DNA of 64,000 nucleotides, taken from assembly GCA_025060635.1 (NCBI GenBank), contig JANXBN010000002.1:62001-126000 (forward strand), in the 5' to 3' direction. The notes under the pieces were generated by a model. It was given only the letters and a program-made list of their open reading frames with translations. It ran no database searches and was not told the origin of the DNA. Origin of the DNA: Candidatus Kryptonium sp. (GTDB lineage Bacteria; Bacteroidota; Ignavibacteria; Kryptoniales; Kryptoniaceae). The translations under genes were made by a program, and so were the position numbers. Positions 48,485-57,614 of this stretch are shown here, one piece after another; position 1 is the stretch's first letter; each line of letters begins with the position of its first letter.

Positions 48485-48841
48485 ATGTATAGCGTTCTTG
48501 TTGCGATTGAAATAATAATTGGAGTTCTTTTGATAATTGCCGTTTTGCTTCAAGCAGGAAGAGGAGGTGGACTTGCTGGAGCGTTCGGCGGAGCAGGTTT
48601 CGGGACTGTTTTCGGAATTAGAAGGACAGCTGATTTTTTAAGCAAAGCGACGATAACCTTGGGTGCAATTTTTCTTTTACTTGCAGTTATAATCAATCTT
48701 TTCTTTCTTCCTGGTAAAACGCCAGAAAGTGTCCGCGAGAGCATAATTCAACAAAGGGCAAAATCAGTTCCACCAGTTACTGTTCCTGCACCTCAGCCTA
48801 ATCAATCTCAACCTGCTGCTGTTCCGCAGGAGCAGAAGTAG
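48485..48841 (+). CDS. secG: Preprotein translocase subunit SecG
   Basis: 118 residues. Two membrane helices flank the Gly-rich cytoplasmic loop GRGGGLAGAFGGAGFGTVFG, the SecG hallmark. The C-terminus has a Pro/Gln-rich extension. It is an accessory subunit of SecYEG that assists SecA cycling. It lies alone, 40 kb from the usual secE position. Confidence 0.93.
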   Translation: MYSVLVAIEIIIGVLLIIAVLLQAGRGGGLAGAFGGAGFGTVFGIRRTADFLSKATITLGAIFLLLAVIINLFFLPGKTPESVRESIIQQRAKSVPPVTVPAPQPNQSQPAAVPQEQK

Positions 48842-48916
48842 ATAACTAAACTCAAGATCTTGAGAGCTTAAATTTTTCGTGATTTGATTAATTAAAAAGT
48901 AAGTTATGGTGAAAGG

Positions 48917-51900
48917 TTGTTTTTTATAAAAGAGCACCTCGTTAATGTTATTACTGGAGCACTTGAATTTTTATATGTTCTTTTGCCCGTTTTTTCGCTT
49001 GTGGCTTTGGCTTATAGATTTACTATTGAAACAGGAAAAAGAACAGGTTCCTCACTTTTATTTTTCTCCGCTATTTTTTATCTGATAGGGGTTTATGAAT
49101 CGTTTTACATCACTATGAGATTTGGTGTTATAACGAGTGGTGAGCTTATTCTTCTTCAAATAATTTACATTATTGGTGGATTTCTCCTTTTAATGGGGGT
49201 AATAGCTCTTTACAATTTTTTTGTAGCGCTTACGGGCTTTAAAAATTCAATATCTTTAGCAAGGAGAAGAATTTTATTTTTCGGTGCTATTTTTGCTGTG
49301 TTTTTGGTTTTATATTTTCTGACTCATTTAAACCAAGATGTTCTTTTCTCATTTACGGATATTTTTTATGCTATAATTCAATTTCAATTTTTCAGCGCAT
49401 ATACCATCCTCGGGGAAATAATGATGACAAACAAAGAAATTTGTGCTAAGGCACCGCGAAGGAGTCGGCAAATCCAAATAGTTTCGCTTTATTTCCTAAT
49501 TGAGCCAATTTTGTGGTTATATATTTTGAACTTGGATCTCCCAGGGACGATTCTTACATATATTTTGTTTGTGCTTGAAGTAATTGGCGTCATAGTTGCG
49601 GGATTTTTGACATTTAACATACTTCATATTTTATTTTCACATTCCCCTCTTTTACTTGAAGAGTATAAATCCAGATACTTAGCCGTAGCCAAATCTGATA
49701 TTATGAAACGACTTTCTATAATTGCTGGTTTAGCGGGAATTTCAATTGTTTTGTCTGGAACTCTTGCAACTGGACTGTTTTTTGACTTACAAGAACAGAT
49801 CTTCAGGAATAAAGTTTTTAAGGATTCAGAAATTATAAAGGTTTTTGCTCGCGAAACCGAAAGGGAAATTGAAAGTCTATCTTTAAAAGTTCAACTTGTA
49901 ATGAAAAACAATTTTAAAAGTGAAAAAATTAAGGATACGATAAGAAGTATAAAGGAAAGGTATGCTGAAGTAGTTTCAAATATATTTCTTTACGATAAGA
50001 ATGGCAAAATTTATTACTCTTATCCTGAAACCCTTGATTTTCGGATACCTGAAAAGTTTTTAAAAGAAAAACTTGTAACAACGCCAATTTTAAGGGGTGG
50101 CGACGGGTTTCATAGCATCGCTCTTTATCCATATTTTGATGAAAATGGCAAGTTTCAGGGCGGGATTGGGGTTGATTTTAATTTTGAAAATTTGCATGGT
50201 AATCTAAAGAAAATTGTTGAGAAAAGCTCAAGGATTTTATTTGTTGAGCCGGATTCAAAAATCATTATAGCCGGAAAACAAAAAGCGATTGGTTTAGATC
50301 TTGTTGAATTTTTAAGCTCACAAGTTGATTCACCTTTAGGTATAAAATCCGACGATTTGCTAATAGGTGACACATTGATTTATAAAAGAGTTTATGCTAA
50401 TTCAAGGCGAACAATTTTGGCTATTGCTTCAATCCCAATTAATTTGAACTCAAATAGATTTTATGTGCTTGATTATCATTTTCTTGAAGATTTTGGAATC
50501 CTTGAATTTATTCCGAGAACAGCTTTGTTCTGGATGATTTTAAGTTCACTTGGTATTTTGATAAGCCTTGTGGTGATTTTATTTTTGAGTTTTAAGTTCT
50601 CTGAACATCTTGAATATGAAATTGAGAAACGAACAATTGAACTTGTGAAATCTGAGGAGAAATACAGGTCAATTGTTGAAAACCCGTTCTTTGGGGCATA
50701 TTTAATGGATATCTCTGGTTTTAAATTTGTGAACGATAAATTTTGTGAGATTTTTGGCTATACTAAGGATGAGATATTGAATTTAAAAGATTATTTTGTG
50801 TTAATTCATCCTGATGATAGAGAGAGATTGAAGAGGCAATTAAGAGATAGGTTAAGGGGCGATCTTGAAATAAACAAGTGGAGTGCAAAAGGACTTAGGA
50901 AAAATGGTGAAGTTATTTTTATTGAAGGTTATACGAAGCGAGTTGAATATGAAGGTAAACCTGCAGCGCAAGGAATGATCCTTGATGTGACTGAAGAAGT
51001 TAAGAGAAGAGAAGCATTGCAACAGATCCAAAAACTTGAGGCACTTGGTACGCTTGCAAGTGGTATCGCTCACGACTTCAACAACATTTTACAGATTATA
51101 ATTGGTGCAGGTCAACTTCTTAAAATGAAGCTTAAAGATACAGAATATATGCGTTGGATTGATACAATTAACACAACTGCGCTGCGTGGAGCAGAACTTG
51201 CAAAGCGTCTTCTTACATTCTCAAGGAAAAAACCATCGGAAGAATTAAAGTCGGTTAATCTTCATCATCTGATTGAGGACGCTGTCAAAGTATTTAGGGA
51301 AACTTTCCCAAGAAATATTGAGATTGAAACGCATCTTGAAGCTGAAAACCACATAATACTTGGAGAGGAAGCGCAAGTTCAACAGGTTATTTTAAACCTC
51401 GCAGTAAATGCAAAAGACGCAATGCCAAACGGAGGTAAATTAATTTTTAGAACAGAGAGTCGTCTTGGAAATGGTTTTGAAGCGAATCCTGATATTGAGT
51501 ATGTTGTAATGCATGTTATTGATACTGGAGTTGGGATGAGCGAAGAGGTCAAAAGGAGGATATTTGAGCCCTTCTTTACAACTAAACCTGTCGGAAAAGG
51601 AACGGGACTTGGACTTTCAACGGTTTATGGAATAGTGAAATCGTATGGGGGATTTATTAAAGTTTATAGCGAACTTGGAAAAGGGACAAAATTTTCAGTT
51701 TATATTCCTGTCCATAAAGAATTCCAGTCAGAGAAAAAGAATGAAGAGGTGAGAAAAATGATAAAAACTGGCACTTTACTTTTGATTGATGATGAAGAGG
51801 AAATAAGATTTTCGGGTAAAGAACTTCTTGAATCTGAGGGGTTCAAGGTTTATGTGGCATCTAACGGAATTGAAGGAATTGAAATTTATAAAAAACATAA

Positions 51901-52123
51901 AGACGAAATTGATCTCGTTATTCTTGATCTAAATATGCCGAAGATGAGTGGGAAAGAAACTCTAGCTCAACTTCTTTTGATAAATCCAAATGTTAAGGTT
52001 ATAATTGCAACAGGATATATAACTGAGTCGGAGAGAGAGGAAGTAAAGGGTGTAGCAGGTTTTATTGAAAAACCTTTTGATTTAAGTAAACTCCTTAAAA
52101 TGATAGCCGAAATCCTTGAATAG
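48917..52123 (+). CDS. Hybrid sensor histidine kinase with seven-helix N-terminus, PAS domain and receiver
   Basis: About 1,068 residues. An N-terminal membrane region of about seven helices (to about residue 250) is followed by another helix, an extracytoplasmic sensory stretch (about 285-530), a further helix (about 537-565), a PAS domain (about 585-690), HisKA with the phosphorylated His719 in IAHDFNNIL, a HATPase with GVGMSEEVKRRIFEPFF and GTGLGLSTVYGIV, and a C-terminal receiver with Asp1004 in VILDLNMPKMSG. No separate response regulator adjoins it, so output may pass by phosphotransfer elsewhere. The TTG start at 48917 is poorly supported; no ATG lies in frame near it, and the membrane prediction is by eye. 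Confidence 0.85.
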   Translation: MFFIKEHLVNVITGALEFLYVLLPVFSLVALAYRFTIETGKRTGSSLLFFSAIFYLIGVYESFYITMRFGVITSGELILLQIIYIIGGFLLLMGVIALYNFFVALTGFKNSISLARRRILFFGAIFAVFLVLYFLTHLNQDVLFSFTDIFYAIIQFQFFSAYTILGEIMMTNKEICAKAPRRSRQIQIVSLYFLIEPILWLYILNLDLPGTILTYILFVLEVIGVIVAGFLTFNILHILFSHSPLLLEEYKSRYLAVAKSDIMKRLSIIAGLAGISIVLSGTLATGLFFDLQEQIFRNKVFKDSEIIKVFARETEREIESLSLKVQLVMKNNFKSEKIKDTIRSIKERYAEVVSNIFLYDKNGKIYYSYPETLDFRIPEKFLKEKLVTTPILRGGDGFHSIALYPYFDENGKFQGGIGVDFNFENLHGNLKKIVEKSSRILFVEPDSKIIIAGKQKAIGLDLVEFLSSQVDSPLGIKSDDLLIGDTLIYKRVYANSRRTILAIASIPINLNSNRFYVLDYHFLEDFGILEFIPRTALFWMILSSLGILISLVVILFLSFKFSEHLEYEIEKRTIELVKSEEKYRSIVENPFFGAYLMDISGFKFVNDKFCEIFGYTKDEILNLKDYFVLIHPDDRERLKRQLRDRLRGDLEINKWSAKGLRKNGEVIFIEGYTKRVEYEGKPAAQGMILDVTEEVKRREALQQIQKLEALGTLASGIAHDFNNILQIIIGAGQLLKMKLKDTEYMRWIDTINTTALRGAELAKRLLTFSRKKPSEELKSVNLHHLIEDAVKVFRETFPRNIEIETHLEAENHIILGEEAQVQQVILNLAVNAKDAMPNGGKLIFRTESRLGNGFEANPDIEYVVMHVIDTGVGMSEEVKRRIFEPFFTTKPVGKGTGLGLSTVYGIVKSYGGFIKVYSELGKGTKFSVYIPVHKEFQSEKKNEEVRKMIKTGTLLLIDDEEEIRFSGKELLESEGFKVYVASNGIEGIEIYKKHKDEIDLVILDLNMPKMSGKETLAQLLLINPNVKVIIATGYITESEREEVKGVAGFIEKPFDLSKLLKMIAEILE

Positions 52124-52165
52124 AGATATGAAAGAATAATGCAGAAAGGTTTGGCTGACTAATTG

Positions 52166-52194
52166 TTGTAAAATCTTTTGATTTTTGCTATATT
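52166..52194 (+). promoter_or_regulatory. Candidate promoter of the TPR lipoprotein
   Basis: TTGTAA at 52166-52171, 17-base spacer and TATATT at 52189-52194, continuing as TATATTTG, an exact Bacteroidota -7 element. The ATG is 41 bases downstream. Confidence 0.55.
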
Positions 52195-52235
52195 TGGAAG
52201 AGAAAAATTTTTAAAAATTAATTTTTCCCAAGAAC

Positions 52236-53723
52236 ATGTTAAAAACAAGGTCGCTTTTAGTTTTATCCGCATTCGCAGTTATTTTAGTCTATCTTTCCAC
52301 CACGGGATTTCAATGTGCAAGCCCTGAAGTTACAGGAGCAAAGGTCTATATGCAAAGGCAGGACTGGGTGAACGCTGAAAAGCAACTTTTAAAAGAGGTT
52401 GAGAATAACCCTAAAAACGATGAAGCTTGGTTTTTGCTTGGCTATGTTAGAGGGGAGCAAAAAAATTACAAGGGAATGATTGAGGCATTTAATAAGTCGC
52501 TTGAGATTTCCAACAGATTTGAAAAGGATATTAACAATTTCAAACTTAAATACTGGGTTGATAATTTTAATGCTGGCGTAGCTTATTTCACAAGATTTAG
52601 TAATAATCGTGATTCTGTCGTTTATATTGAAAAAGCAATTCAATCATTTAAAACTTGCACCGAGATAATTCCAGATAGCGGGGCAGCTTATAAGAATCTT
52701 GCTTACAGTTACCTTTCAAAGGGTGATATTGATCCAGCAGTTGAGCCACTCAAGAAAGCAATTCAACTTTCAAACGAGCAGGACATTGATGCAATGAAAA
52801 TGTTAGGGAAGATTTACTACGATTATGCAGCAAGGCATACGATGAAATTTGATGATCCAGCGAATAAGCGCGAGATAAGAGTTGGAATGAAAAAGAGCGA
52901 TGTTCAGAGCGCACTTGGAGCACCTGACATTGTTGACAAACCTCAACCGCAACCACAGCCGCAACCTCAAACAAGAGGCAGAAGACAGACAAGACCTGTA
53001 GCTCCGCAACCACAGCCACCACAACCTGAAAAATGGATCTATTCAAAATTTGGATTGACCCTTGAATTTGAGGGTGATGTCGTCAAGAAGATTGATTTTA
53101 AAGGTGAAAAATACGAAGAAGGTAGTGTAACGGTTGCGCTTGATTCAACAGAATTTTATGCAGCAAGGGAATGGTATGACAAGGCAATTGAGGTATTTAA
53201 CAAGGTTAGAAATCTTGTTCCTTCCGATGAAGAAACACTCGCTTTTCTATCAAATGCTTATATAAATGCTGGAAGAAGTGAAGAAGCACTTGAAGCGTTC
53301 CGAATATCTGCTGAAGCTCAACCTGGAAATAAGTATTTCCGTTATAATTACGGCGTTCTTCTCCTTAGAGCTGAACAATTTGAAGACGCCATAAGAGAGT
53401 TTAAAGCTGCTGTTGATATTGATCCGAACTATAGAGAAGCAATTTATAACCTTGGTGCAGCATATGTAAACTGGGGAGTTAAGTTAAAACAACAAGCTGA
53501 GGATCTTGCTTTGAGACAAAATTTAGAAGAACAGTCAAAGTATGAAGAGATGGCGAAAGATAAGTTTAGACAAGCACTTCCATATCTTGAAAGATTAACA
53601 GAGATTGATCCTAATGATATCTTCATTTGGGAACTTATCGGAAAAATTTATGCAAATCTTGGTGAAGTTGATAAGGCACAGCGTGCTTTTGAGAAAGCAG
53701 ACGAGTTGAGGAATAAAAAATAA
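52236..53723 (+). CDS. TPR lipoprotein with an embedded BamE/SmpA-like domain and Pro/Gln-rich linker
   Basis: 495 residues. A lipobox-like TGFQC (Cys27) ends a signal peptide. TPR repeats occupy about 35-200 and again 300-490 (KAIEVFNKVRNLVPSDEETLAFLSNAYINAGR and similar). Between them VRVGMKKSDVQSALGAPDIVD, then a Gln/Pro-rich stretch near 235-265, then WIYSKFGLTLEFEGDVVKKIDF read like the two halves of a BamE/SmpA domain split by the linker. BamE-type domains belong to outer-membrane assembly factors, so an envelope role is likely. The repeats and lipobox are firm; the BamE-like reading is moderate. Confidence 0.75.
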   Translation: MLKTRSLLVLSAFAVILVYLSTTGFQCASPEVTGAKVYMQRQDWVNAEKQLLKEVENNPKNDEAWFLLGYVRGEQKNYKGMIEAFNKSLEISNRFEKDINNFKLKYWVDNFNAGVAYFTRFSNNRDSVVYIEKAIQSFKTCTEIIPDSGAAYKNLAYSYLSKGDIDPAVEPLKKAIQLSNEQDIDAMKMLGKIYYDYAARHTMKFDDPANKREIRVGMKKSDVQSALGAPDIVDKPQPQPQPQPQTRGRRQTRPVAPQPQPPQPEKWIYSKFGLTLEFEGDVVKKIDFKGEKYEEGSVTVALDSTEFYAAREWYDKAIEVFNKVRNLVPSDEETLAFLSNAYINAGRSEEALEAFRISAEAQPGNKYFRYNYGVLLLRAEQFEDAIREFKAAVDIDPNYREAIYNLGAAYVNWGVKLKQQAEDLALRQNLEEQSKYEEMAKDKFRQALPYLERLTEIDPNDIFIWELIGKIYANLGEVDKAQRAFEKADELRNKK

Positions 53724-53741
53724 TTAATTTTTAAAGGGAGA

Positions 53742-53773
53742 AAAGGCAGGCAAATTTTTTGCCTGCCTTTTTT
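53742..53773 (+). terminator. Rho-independent terminator after the TPR lipoprotein gene
   Basis: AAAGGCAGGCAAA pairs with TTTGCCTGCCTTT and runs into further T bases, 20 bases after the stop. The next ATG is only 27 bases further, so read-through or a downstream start is needed. Confidence 0.85.
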
Positions 53774-53799
53774 ATTTATAAAAAACCAAGGGTGAAAAA

Positions 53800-54942
53800 A
53801 TGGGCTTTTCAACTGATGCAATTCACTTCGGGCAAAAACCTGATAAAGAATCTTTTTCAGTCATACCACCAATCTATCCTGCAACAACATACGCCAGGAA
53901 GTTCGGAGATGAAAACGCACCTTATGTTTATTCAAGGACGCAAAATCCGAATCGTAAGATGCTTGAAGAAAATATCGCAAAGCTTGAGAATGGGAAATAT
54001 GCTTTTGCATTTTCGTCTGGTGTTGCTGCCGTGACCGCTGTTATGCAACTTTTAAAACCAGGGGATCATGTAGTAACCACTAAAAATATCTATGGTGGGA
54101 CATTGAGGGTTTTCAAAGAAATGCAGAAATGGGGGATTAATTTCTCTTTTGTTGATATGACGAGTGTAGAAAATGTTGAGAGCGCAATTCGGGACGAAAC
54201 CAAAATGATATTTGCTGAAACTCCTTCAAATCCGTTGCTTTATCTTACAGATTTAAAAAGGCTTTCAGAACTTCGTGATTCAATAAATAAAGAGATTTTA
54301 ATTGCAGTTGACAATACATTTATGACTCCATATCTCCAAAGACCGCTTGAACTTGGTTGTGATATAGTTATTCACAGTAGCACGAAATTTTTGAATGGTC
54401 ATAGCGATGTCGTTGGAGGTATCGTTGTGATAAATAGGGAAGAGTTGCAAAAACCGTTGTGGTATATTCAACGAGCATTTGGTGCAGTTCCAAGTCCGTT
54501 TGATTGTTGGCTCCTTTTACGATCAATAAAGACTCTTGCGGTTAGAATGAAACAGCATTGCCATAATGCGAAAAGAGTTGCTATTTTCCTCGCATCGCAT
54601 CCAAAAGTTGAAAGAGTTTTCTATCCAGGGCTTCCATCGCATCCTCAATATGAACTTGCACAGTCGCAGATGAAAGATTTCGGAGGTATAGTAACGATTG
54701 ACCTTGGGTCAATTGAAAATGTTAGAAAATTTCTTGACGCTTTAAAAATCTTCACACTTGCTGAGTCACTTGGGGGCGTTGAAAGTTTGGTAAATCATTC
54801 TTGGAGTATGAGCCATTCATCTGTGCCTGATGATGAGAAAAGAGAACTTGGTTTGACAGAAGGGATGTTGAGATTATCCGTTGGAATTGAAGATGTTGAA
54901 GATCTGATTTCTGATCTTGAGCAAGCGCTTGATAAAATTTGA
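53800..54942 (+). CDS. PLP-dependent trans-sulfuration enzyme (cystathionine gamma-synthase/lyase family)
   Basis: 380 residues. It has PIYPATTYARK, YSRTQNPNRKMLEENIAKLENGK, the PLP tyrosine segment NIYGGTLRVF, and the Schiff-base lysine in HSSTKFLNGHSDVVGG (Lys196). The C-terminal GVESLVNHSWSMSH and RLSVGIED motifs are family hallmarks. The family includes cystathionine gamma-synthase, cystathionine gamma-lyase, methionine gamma-lyase and O-acetylhomoserine sulfhydrylase; motifs alone do not separate them, so no symbol is given. No other methionine gene is adjacent. It stands 27 bases after a terminator. Confidence 0.9.
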   Translation: MGFSTDAIHFGQKPDKESFSVIPPIYPATTYARKFGDENAPYVYSRTQNPNRKMLEENIAKLENGKYAFAFSSGVAAVTAVMQLLKPGDHVVTTKNIYGGTLRVFKEMQKWGINFSFVDMTSVENVESAIRDETKMIFAETPSNPLLYLTDLKRLSELRDSINKEILIAVDNTFMTPYLQRPLELGCDIVIHSSTKFLNGHSDVVGGIVVINREELQKPLWYIQRAFGAVPSPFDCWLLLRSIKTLAVRMKQHCHNAKRVAIFLASHPKVERVFYPGLPSHPQYELAQSQMKDFGGIVTIDLGSIENVRKFLDALKIFTLAESLGGVESLVNHSWSMSHSSVPDDEKRELGLTEGMLRLSVGIEDVEDLISDLEQALDKI

Positions 54943-54997
54943 AACTGCTTTGTTTCCCACGCCGTCAAATTTCTAAAAAAGTTAGGAGTGTTGAAAA

Positions 54998-57493
54998 ATG
55001 CGAAAGGTTAAGGTTGTTTTCATTATCGCTTTTTCTATTCTTTTGACTTTAAGTTCATCTTTTGCTCAGCGTCCGAGGTTTTATTACAAGTCACCAACCC
55101 CACCTCCAGCGCATCAAACCAGAGAAAGAACTTATGATGTTTTACATATAAAAATTGAAGTTAAACTTGATGAAAAACGAAAAACTGTTGATGGAAAAGT
55201 CACGACGAAATTTGTTCCGCTTCGCCCTGAGTTTAAAGTTTTTGAACTTGATGCAGCTGAAATGAAGATAAAAAAAGTTTATTTTGTAAATGGAAAGCCA
55301 CTTAATTTTAACTTTGATTCGCTTGCAAAGAAATTGAAAATTTATCTTGACCAAGCATATACTCTTAAAGACACGCTTGCGGTCGTAGTTGAGTATCTCG
55401 TTTCAAACCCACGCAAAGGTTTATATTTTGTTCAACCTGATTCAGCATATCCAAACAAACCTTATCAAATTTGGTCTCAAGGTCAACCTGAAGATAATCG
55501 TTATTGGTTTCCTTGCTATGATTTCCCAAATGATAAGTCCACAAGCGAAGTTATTGCAACCGTTAATAAAAATTTCGTAGTTATTTCAAATGGTAAACTG
55601 CTTTCTGTTAAAGAAGATAAAAAGCAAGGTTTGAAGACATATCACTGGTTTATGGATAAACCACATTCAAGCTATTTGATTTCAATAGTTGCAGGTGAAT
55701 ATGTCAAACTTCAAGATTATTATCTTGACATTCCGCTTGAGTATTATGTTTACAAGTCAAATGCGAAATACGCTCATCTTTCGTTTGAGAAAACACCAGA
55801 TATGATGAAGTTCTTTTCAGAAAAAATTGGTTATAAGTATCCGTACAACAAATACGCTCAAACCATAGTTGAAGATTTTCTTTATGGGGGAATGGAGAAT
55901 ATAACAGCAACAACTCTCACAAGTTCAACGATCCATGATGAGAGGGCACATCTTGATGTCTCAAGCGATGGGCTTGTAGCACATGAATTGGTTCATCAGT
56001 GGTGGGGCAATCTTTTAACTTGCAGAAGTTGGGAGCATGCGTGGTTGAACGAAGGATTTGCAACTTATTTCACTTCGCTTTATTTTGAACATTCAAGGGG
56101 CAAAGATGAATTTCAATATAGCGTTTACAATATGCAAAGAACCGCAAAATTTGCTGATATGAGCGATAAAAAACCAACTGTGTGGAATAGATATTTTGAT
56201 CCGACGGATATTTTCGGGCCTCATATCTATCAACGCGGTGGTTCAATTCTTCACATGATAAGATTTATACTCGGGGATGAACTTTTCTGGAAAGCGATGA
56301 ATTATTATGCGAAAAGATACGAATATCAAAATGTTGAAACTGAAGATTTAAGGGTTGCCATAGAAGAGGCAACGGGTTATAACTTGAAATGGTTCTTTGA
56401 GCAATGGCTTTACAAAGCTGGATATCCAATTTTTGTGGTAAGCTATACTTACAACGAAGCGAACAAATTGCTTACTTTGACCGTTGAGCAAATTCATCAA
56501 GCGGATTCACTCACGCCTGATGTTTTCAAGACACCAGTTGATGTTGAGATAACGACAAATTCAGGAAGCCAAATTCATAGAGTTTTTATTGATAAGAGAA
56601 AGCAAACTTTTGAGTTCAAGGTTGATAGCAAACCTTTAATGGTCATATTTGACAAAGGAAATTGGATTTTAAAAGATCTGTTTTTTGACAAATCAAAAGA
56701 TGAACTGATTTATCAGGCTTTAAACGCAAGCGAAATGATAGATAGATTTTGGGCAGTTCAGGAGCTTGGGGAAATTTTAGATGAACAAAGTGTCGTGGAG
56801 GTTTTGAAGAAAATTGCCAAAAGCAACGATTTCTACGCAGTAAGGCAGGAAGCCATAACCAGTCTTGGAAAACTAAAAGATGAAAGCACGGCGCAGTTTT
56901 TGATTGAAATTTTCAAAAATGAGCAAAATTCAAGAGTTAGAAGAAGCATTGTTGAGGCTTTAAAAGATTTTAAATTTGATTTCGTTGCGAGGTTTTTGAG
57001 CGAAGTTATAAAAACCGACAGAAGTTATTATGTCATTGCGTCTGCTGTAAATTCTCTTGCTTTGATTGATTCCATGAACAAGATGGAAATCATAAAGAAC
57101 GCTCTTGGAATGAATTCACATCAGGAAATCATTAGAACAACCGCTTTGCGAAGATTGGCTGATTTCAAGAACACAAAGTATGAGAAGGAGGCAATTGAAA
57201 TCCTTAAGAGATATTCAATTCGTGGTAATCATCCGTCGGTTATGATGGCTTCAATTTCAACGCTTTCAAATTTTGCTGATAAAGACAAGAGCATAAAAGA
57301 TTTTATTTTCGGAATGGTTGATATTCCAGAGTTTTTTGTTAGAATGATAATTTATAACATTCTCGGTAGCATAGGGGATGAGGAAGTTTTGAGGTATTTG
57401 AGGACGGCAGAGAAAAAGGAGGTTGATGGTAGGATGTTGCAAGCAATATGGGATGCAATTGCGAGGTTGGAGGATAGATTGCAAGGAGAATAA
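54998..57493 (+). CDS. M1 family metallo-aminopeptidase with C-terminal HEAT-like repeats
   Basis: 831 residues. A signal peptide (VVFIIAFSILLTLSSSFAQ) makes it exported. The GGMEN exopeptidase motif at about 300, the zinc site HELVH (His329, Glu330, His333) and Glu352 in NEGFATYF are intact, so it should be an active zinc aminopeptidase. After the catalytic core (to about 560) the last 250 residues form HEAT-like helical pairs (KSNDFYAVRQEAITSLGKLK and repeats). Expected to trim peptides in the periplasm or at the surface. It follows the trans-sulfuration gene by 55 bases. Which N-terminal residues it prefers cannot be told. Confidence 0.92.
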   Translation: MRKVKVVFIIAFSILLTLSSSFAQRPRFYYKSPTPPPAHQTRERTYDVLHIKIEVKLDEKRKTVDGKVTTKFVPLRPEFKVFELDAAEMKIKKVYFVNGKPLNFNFDSLAKKLKIYLDQAYTLKDTLAVVVEYLVSNPRKGLYFVQPDSAYPNKPYQIWSQGQPEDNRYWFPCYDFPNDKSTSEVIATVNKNFVVISNGKLLSVKEDKKQGLKTYHWFMDKPHSSYLISIVAGEYVKLQDYYLDIPLEYYVYKSNAKYAHLSFEKTPDMMKFFSEKIGYKYPYNKYAQTIVEDFLYGGMENITATTLTSSTIHDERAHLDVSSDGLVAHELVHQWWGNLLTCRSWEHAWLNEGFATYFTSLYFEHSRGKDEFQYSVYNMQRTAKFADMSDKKPTVWNRYFDPTDIFGPHIYQRGGSILHMIRFILGDELFWKAMNYYAKRYEYQNVETEDLRVAIEEATGYNLKWFFEQWLYKAGYPIFVVSYTYNEANKLLTLTVEQIHQADSLTPDVFKTPVDVEITTNSGSQIHRVFIDKRKQTFEFKVDSKPLMVIFDKGNWILKDLFFDKSKDELIYQALNASEMIDRFWAVQELGEILDEQSVVEVLKKIAKSNDFYAVRQEAITSLGKLKDESTAQFLIEIFKNEQNSRVRRSIVEALKDFKFDFVARFLSEVIKTDRSYYVIASAVNSLALIDSMNKMEIIKNALGMNSHQEIIRTTALRRLADFKNTKYEKEAIEILKRYSIRGNHPSVMMASISTLSNFADKDKSIKDFIFGMVDIPEFFVRMIIYNILGSIGDEEVLRYLRTAEKKEVDGRMLQAIWDAIARLEDRLQGE

Positions 57494-57550
57494 CAAAAAT
57501 GTTCCCAAGACATTGATTTGTTAGAAAGCGCAGGATCATTAATGGAAAGC

Positions 57551-57579
57551 TTGTTTTGGTTTAACCAAGTTATTATTTT
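57551..57579 (+). promoter_or_regulatory. Candidate promoter of the coiled-coil gene
   Basis: TTGTTT at 57551-57556, 17-base spacer and TATTTT at 57574-57579. An AGAGGTTTTTAAAACCTC inverted repeat lies directly downstream in the leader. Confidence 0.45.
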
Positions 57580-57614
57580 TTAAGAGGTTTTTAAAACCTC
57601 AATCGGTAATAAAT

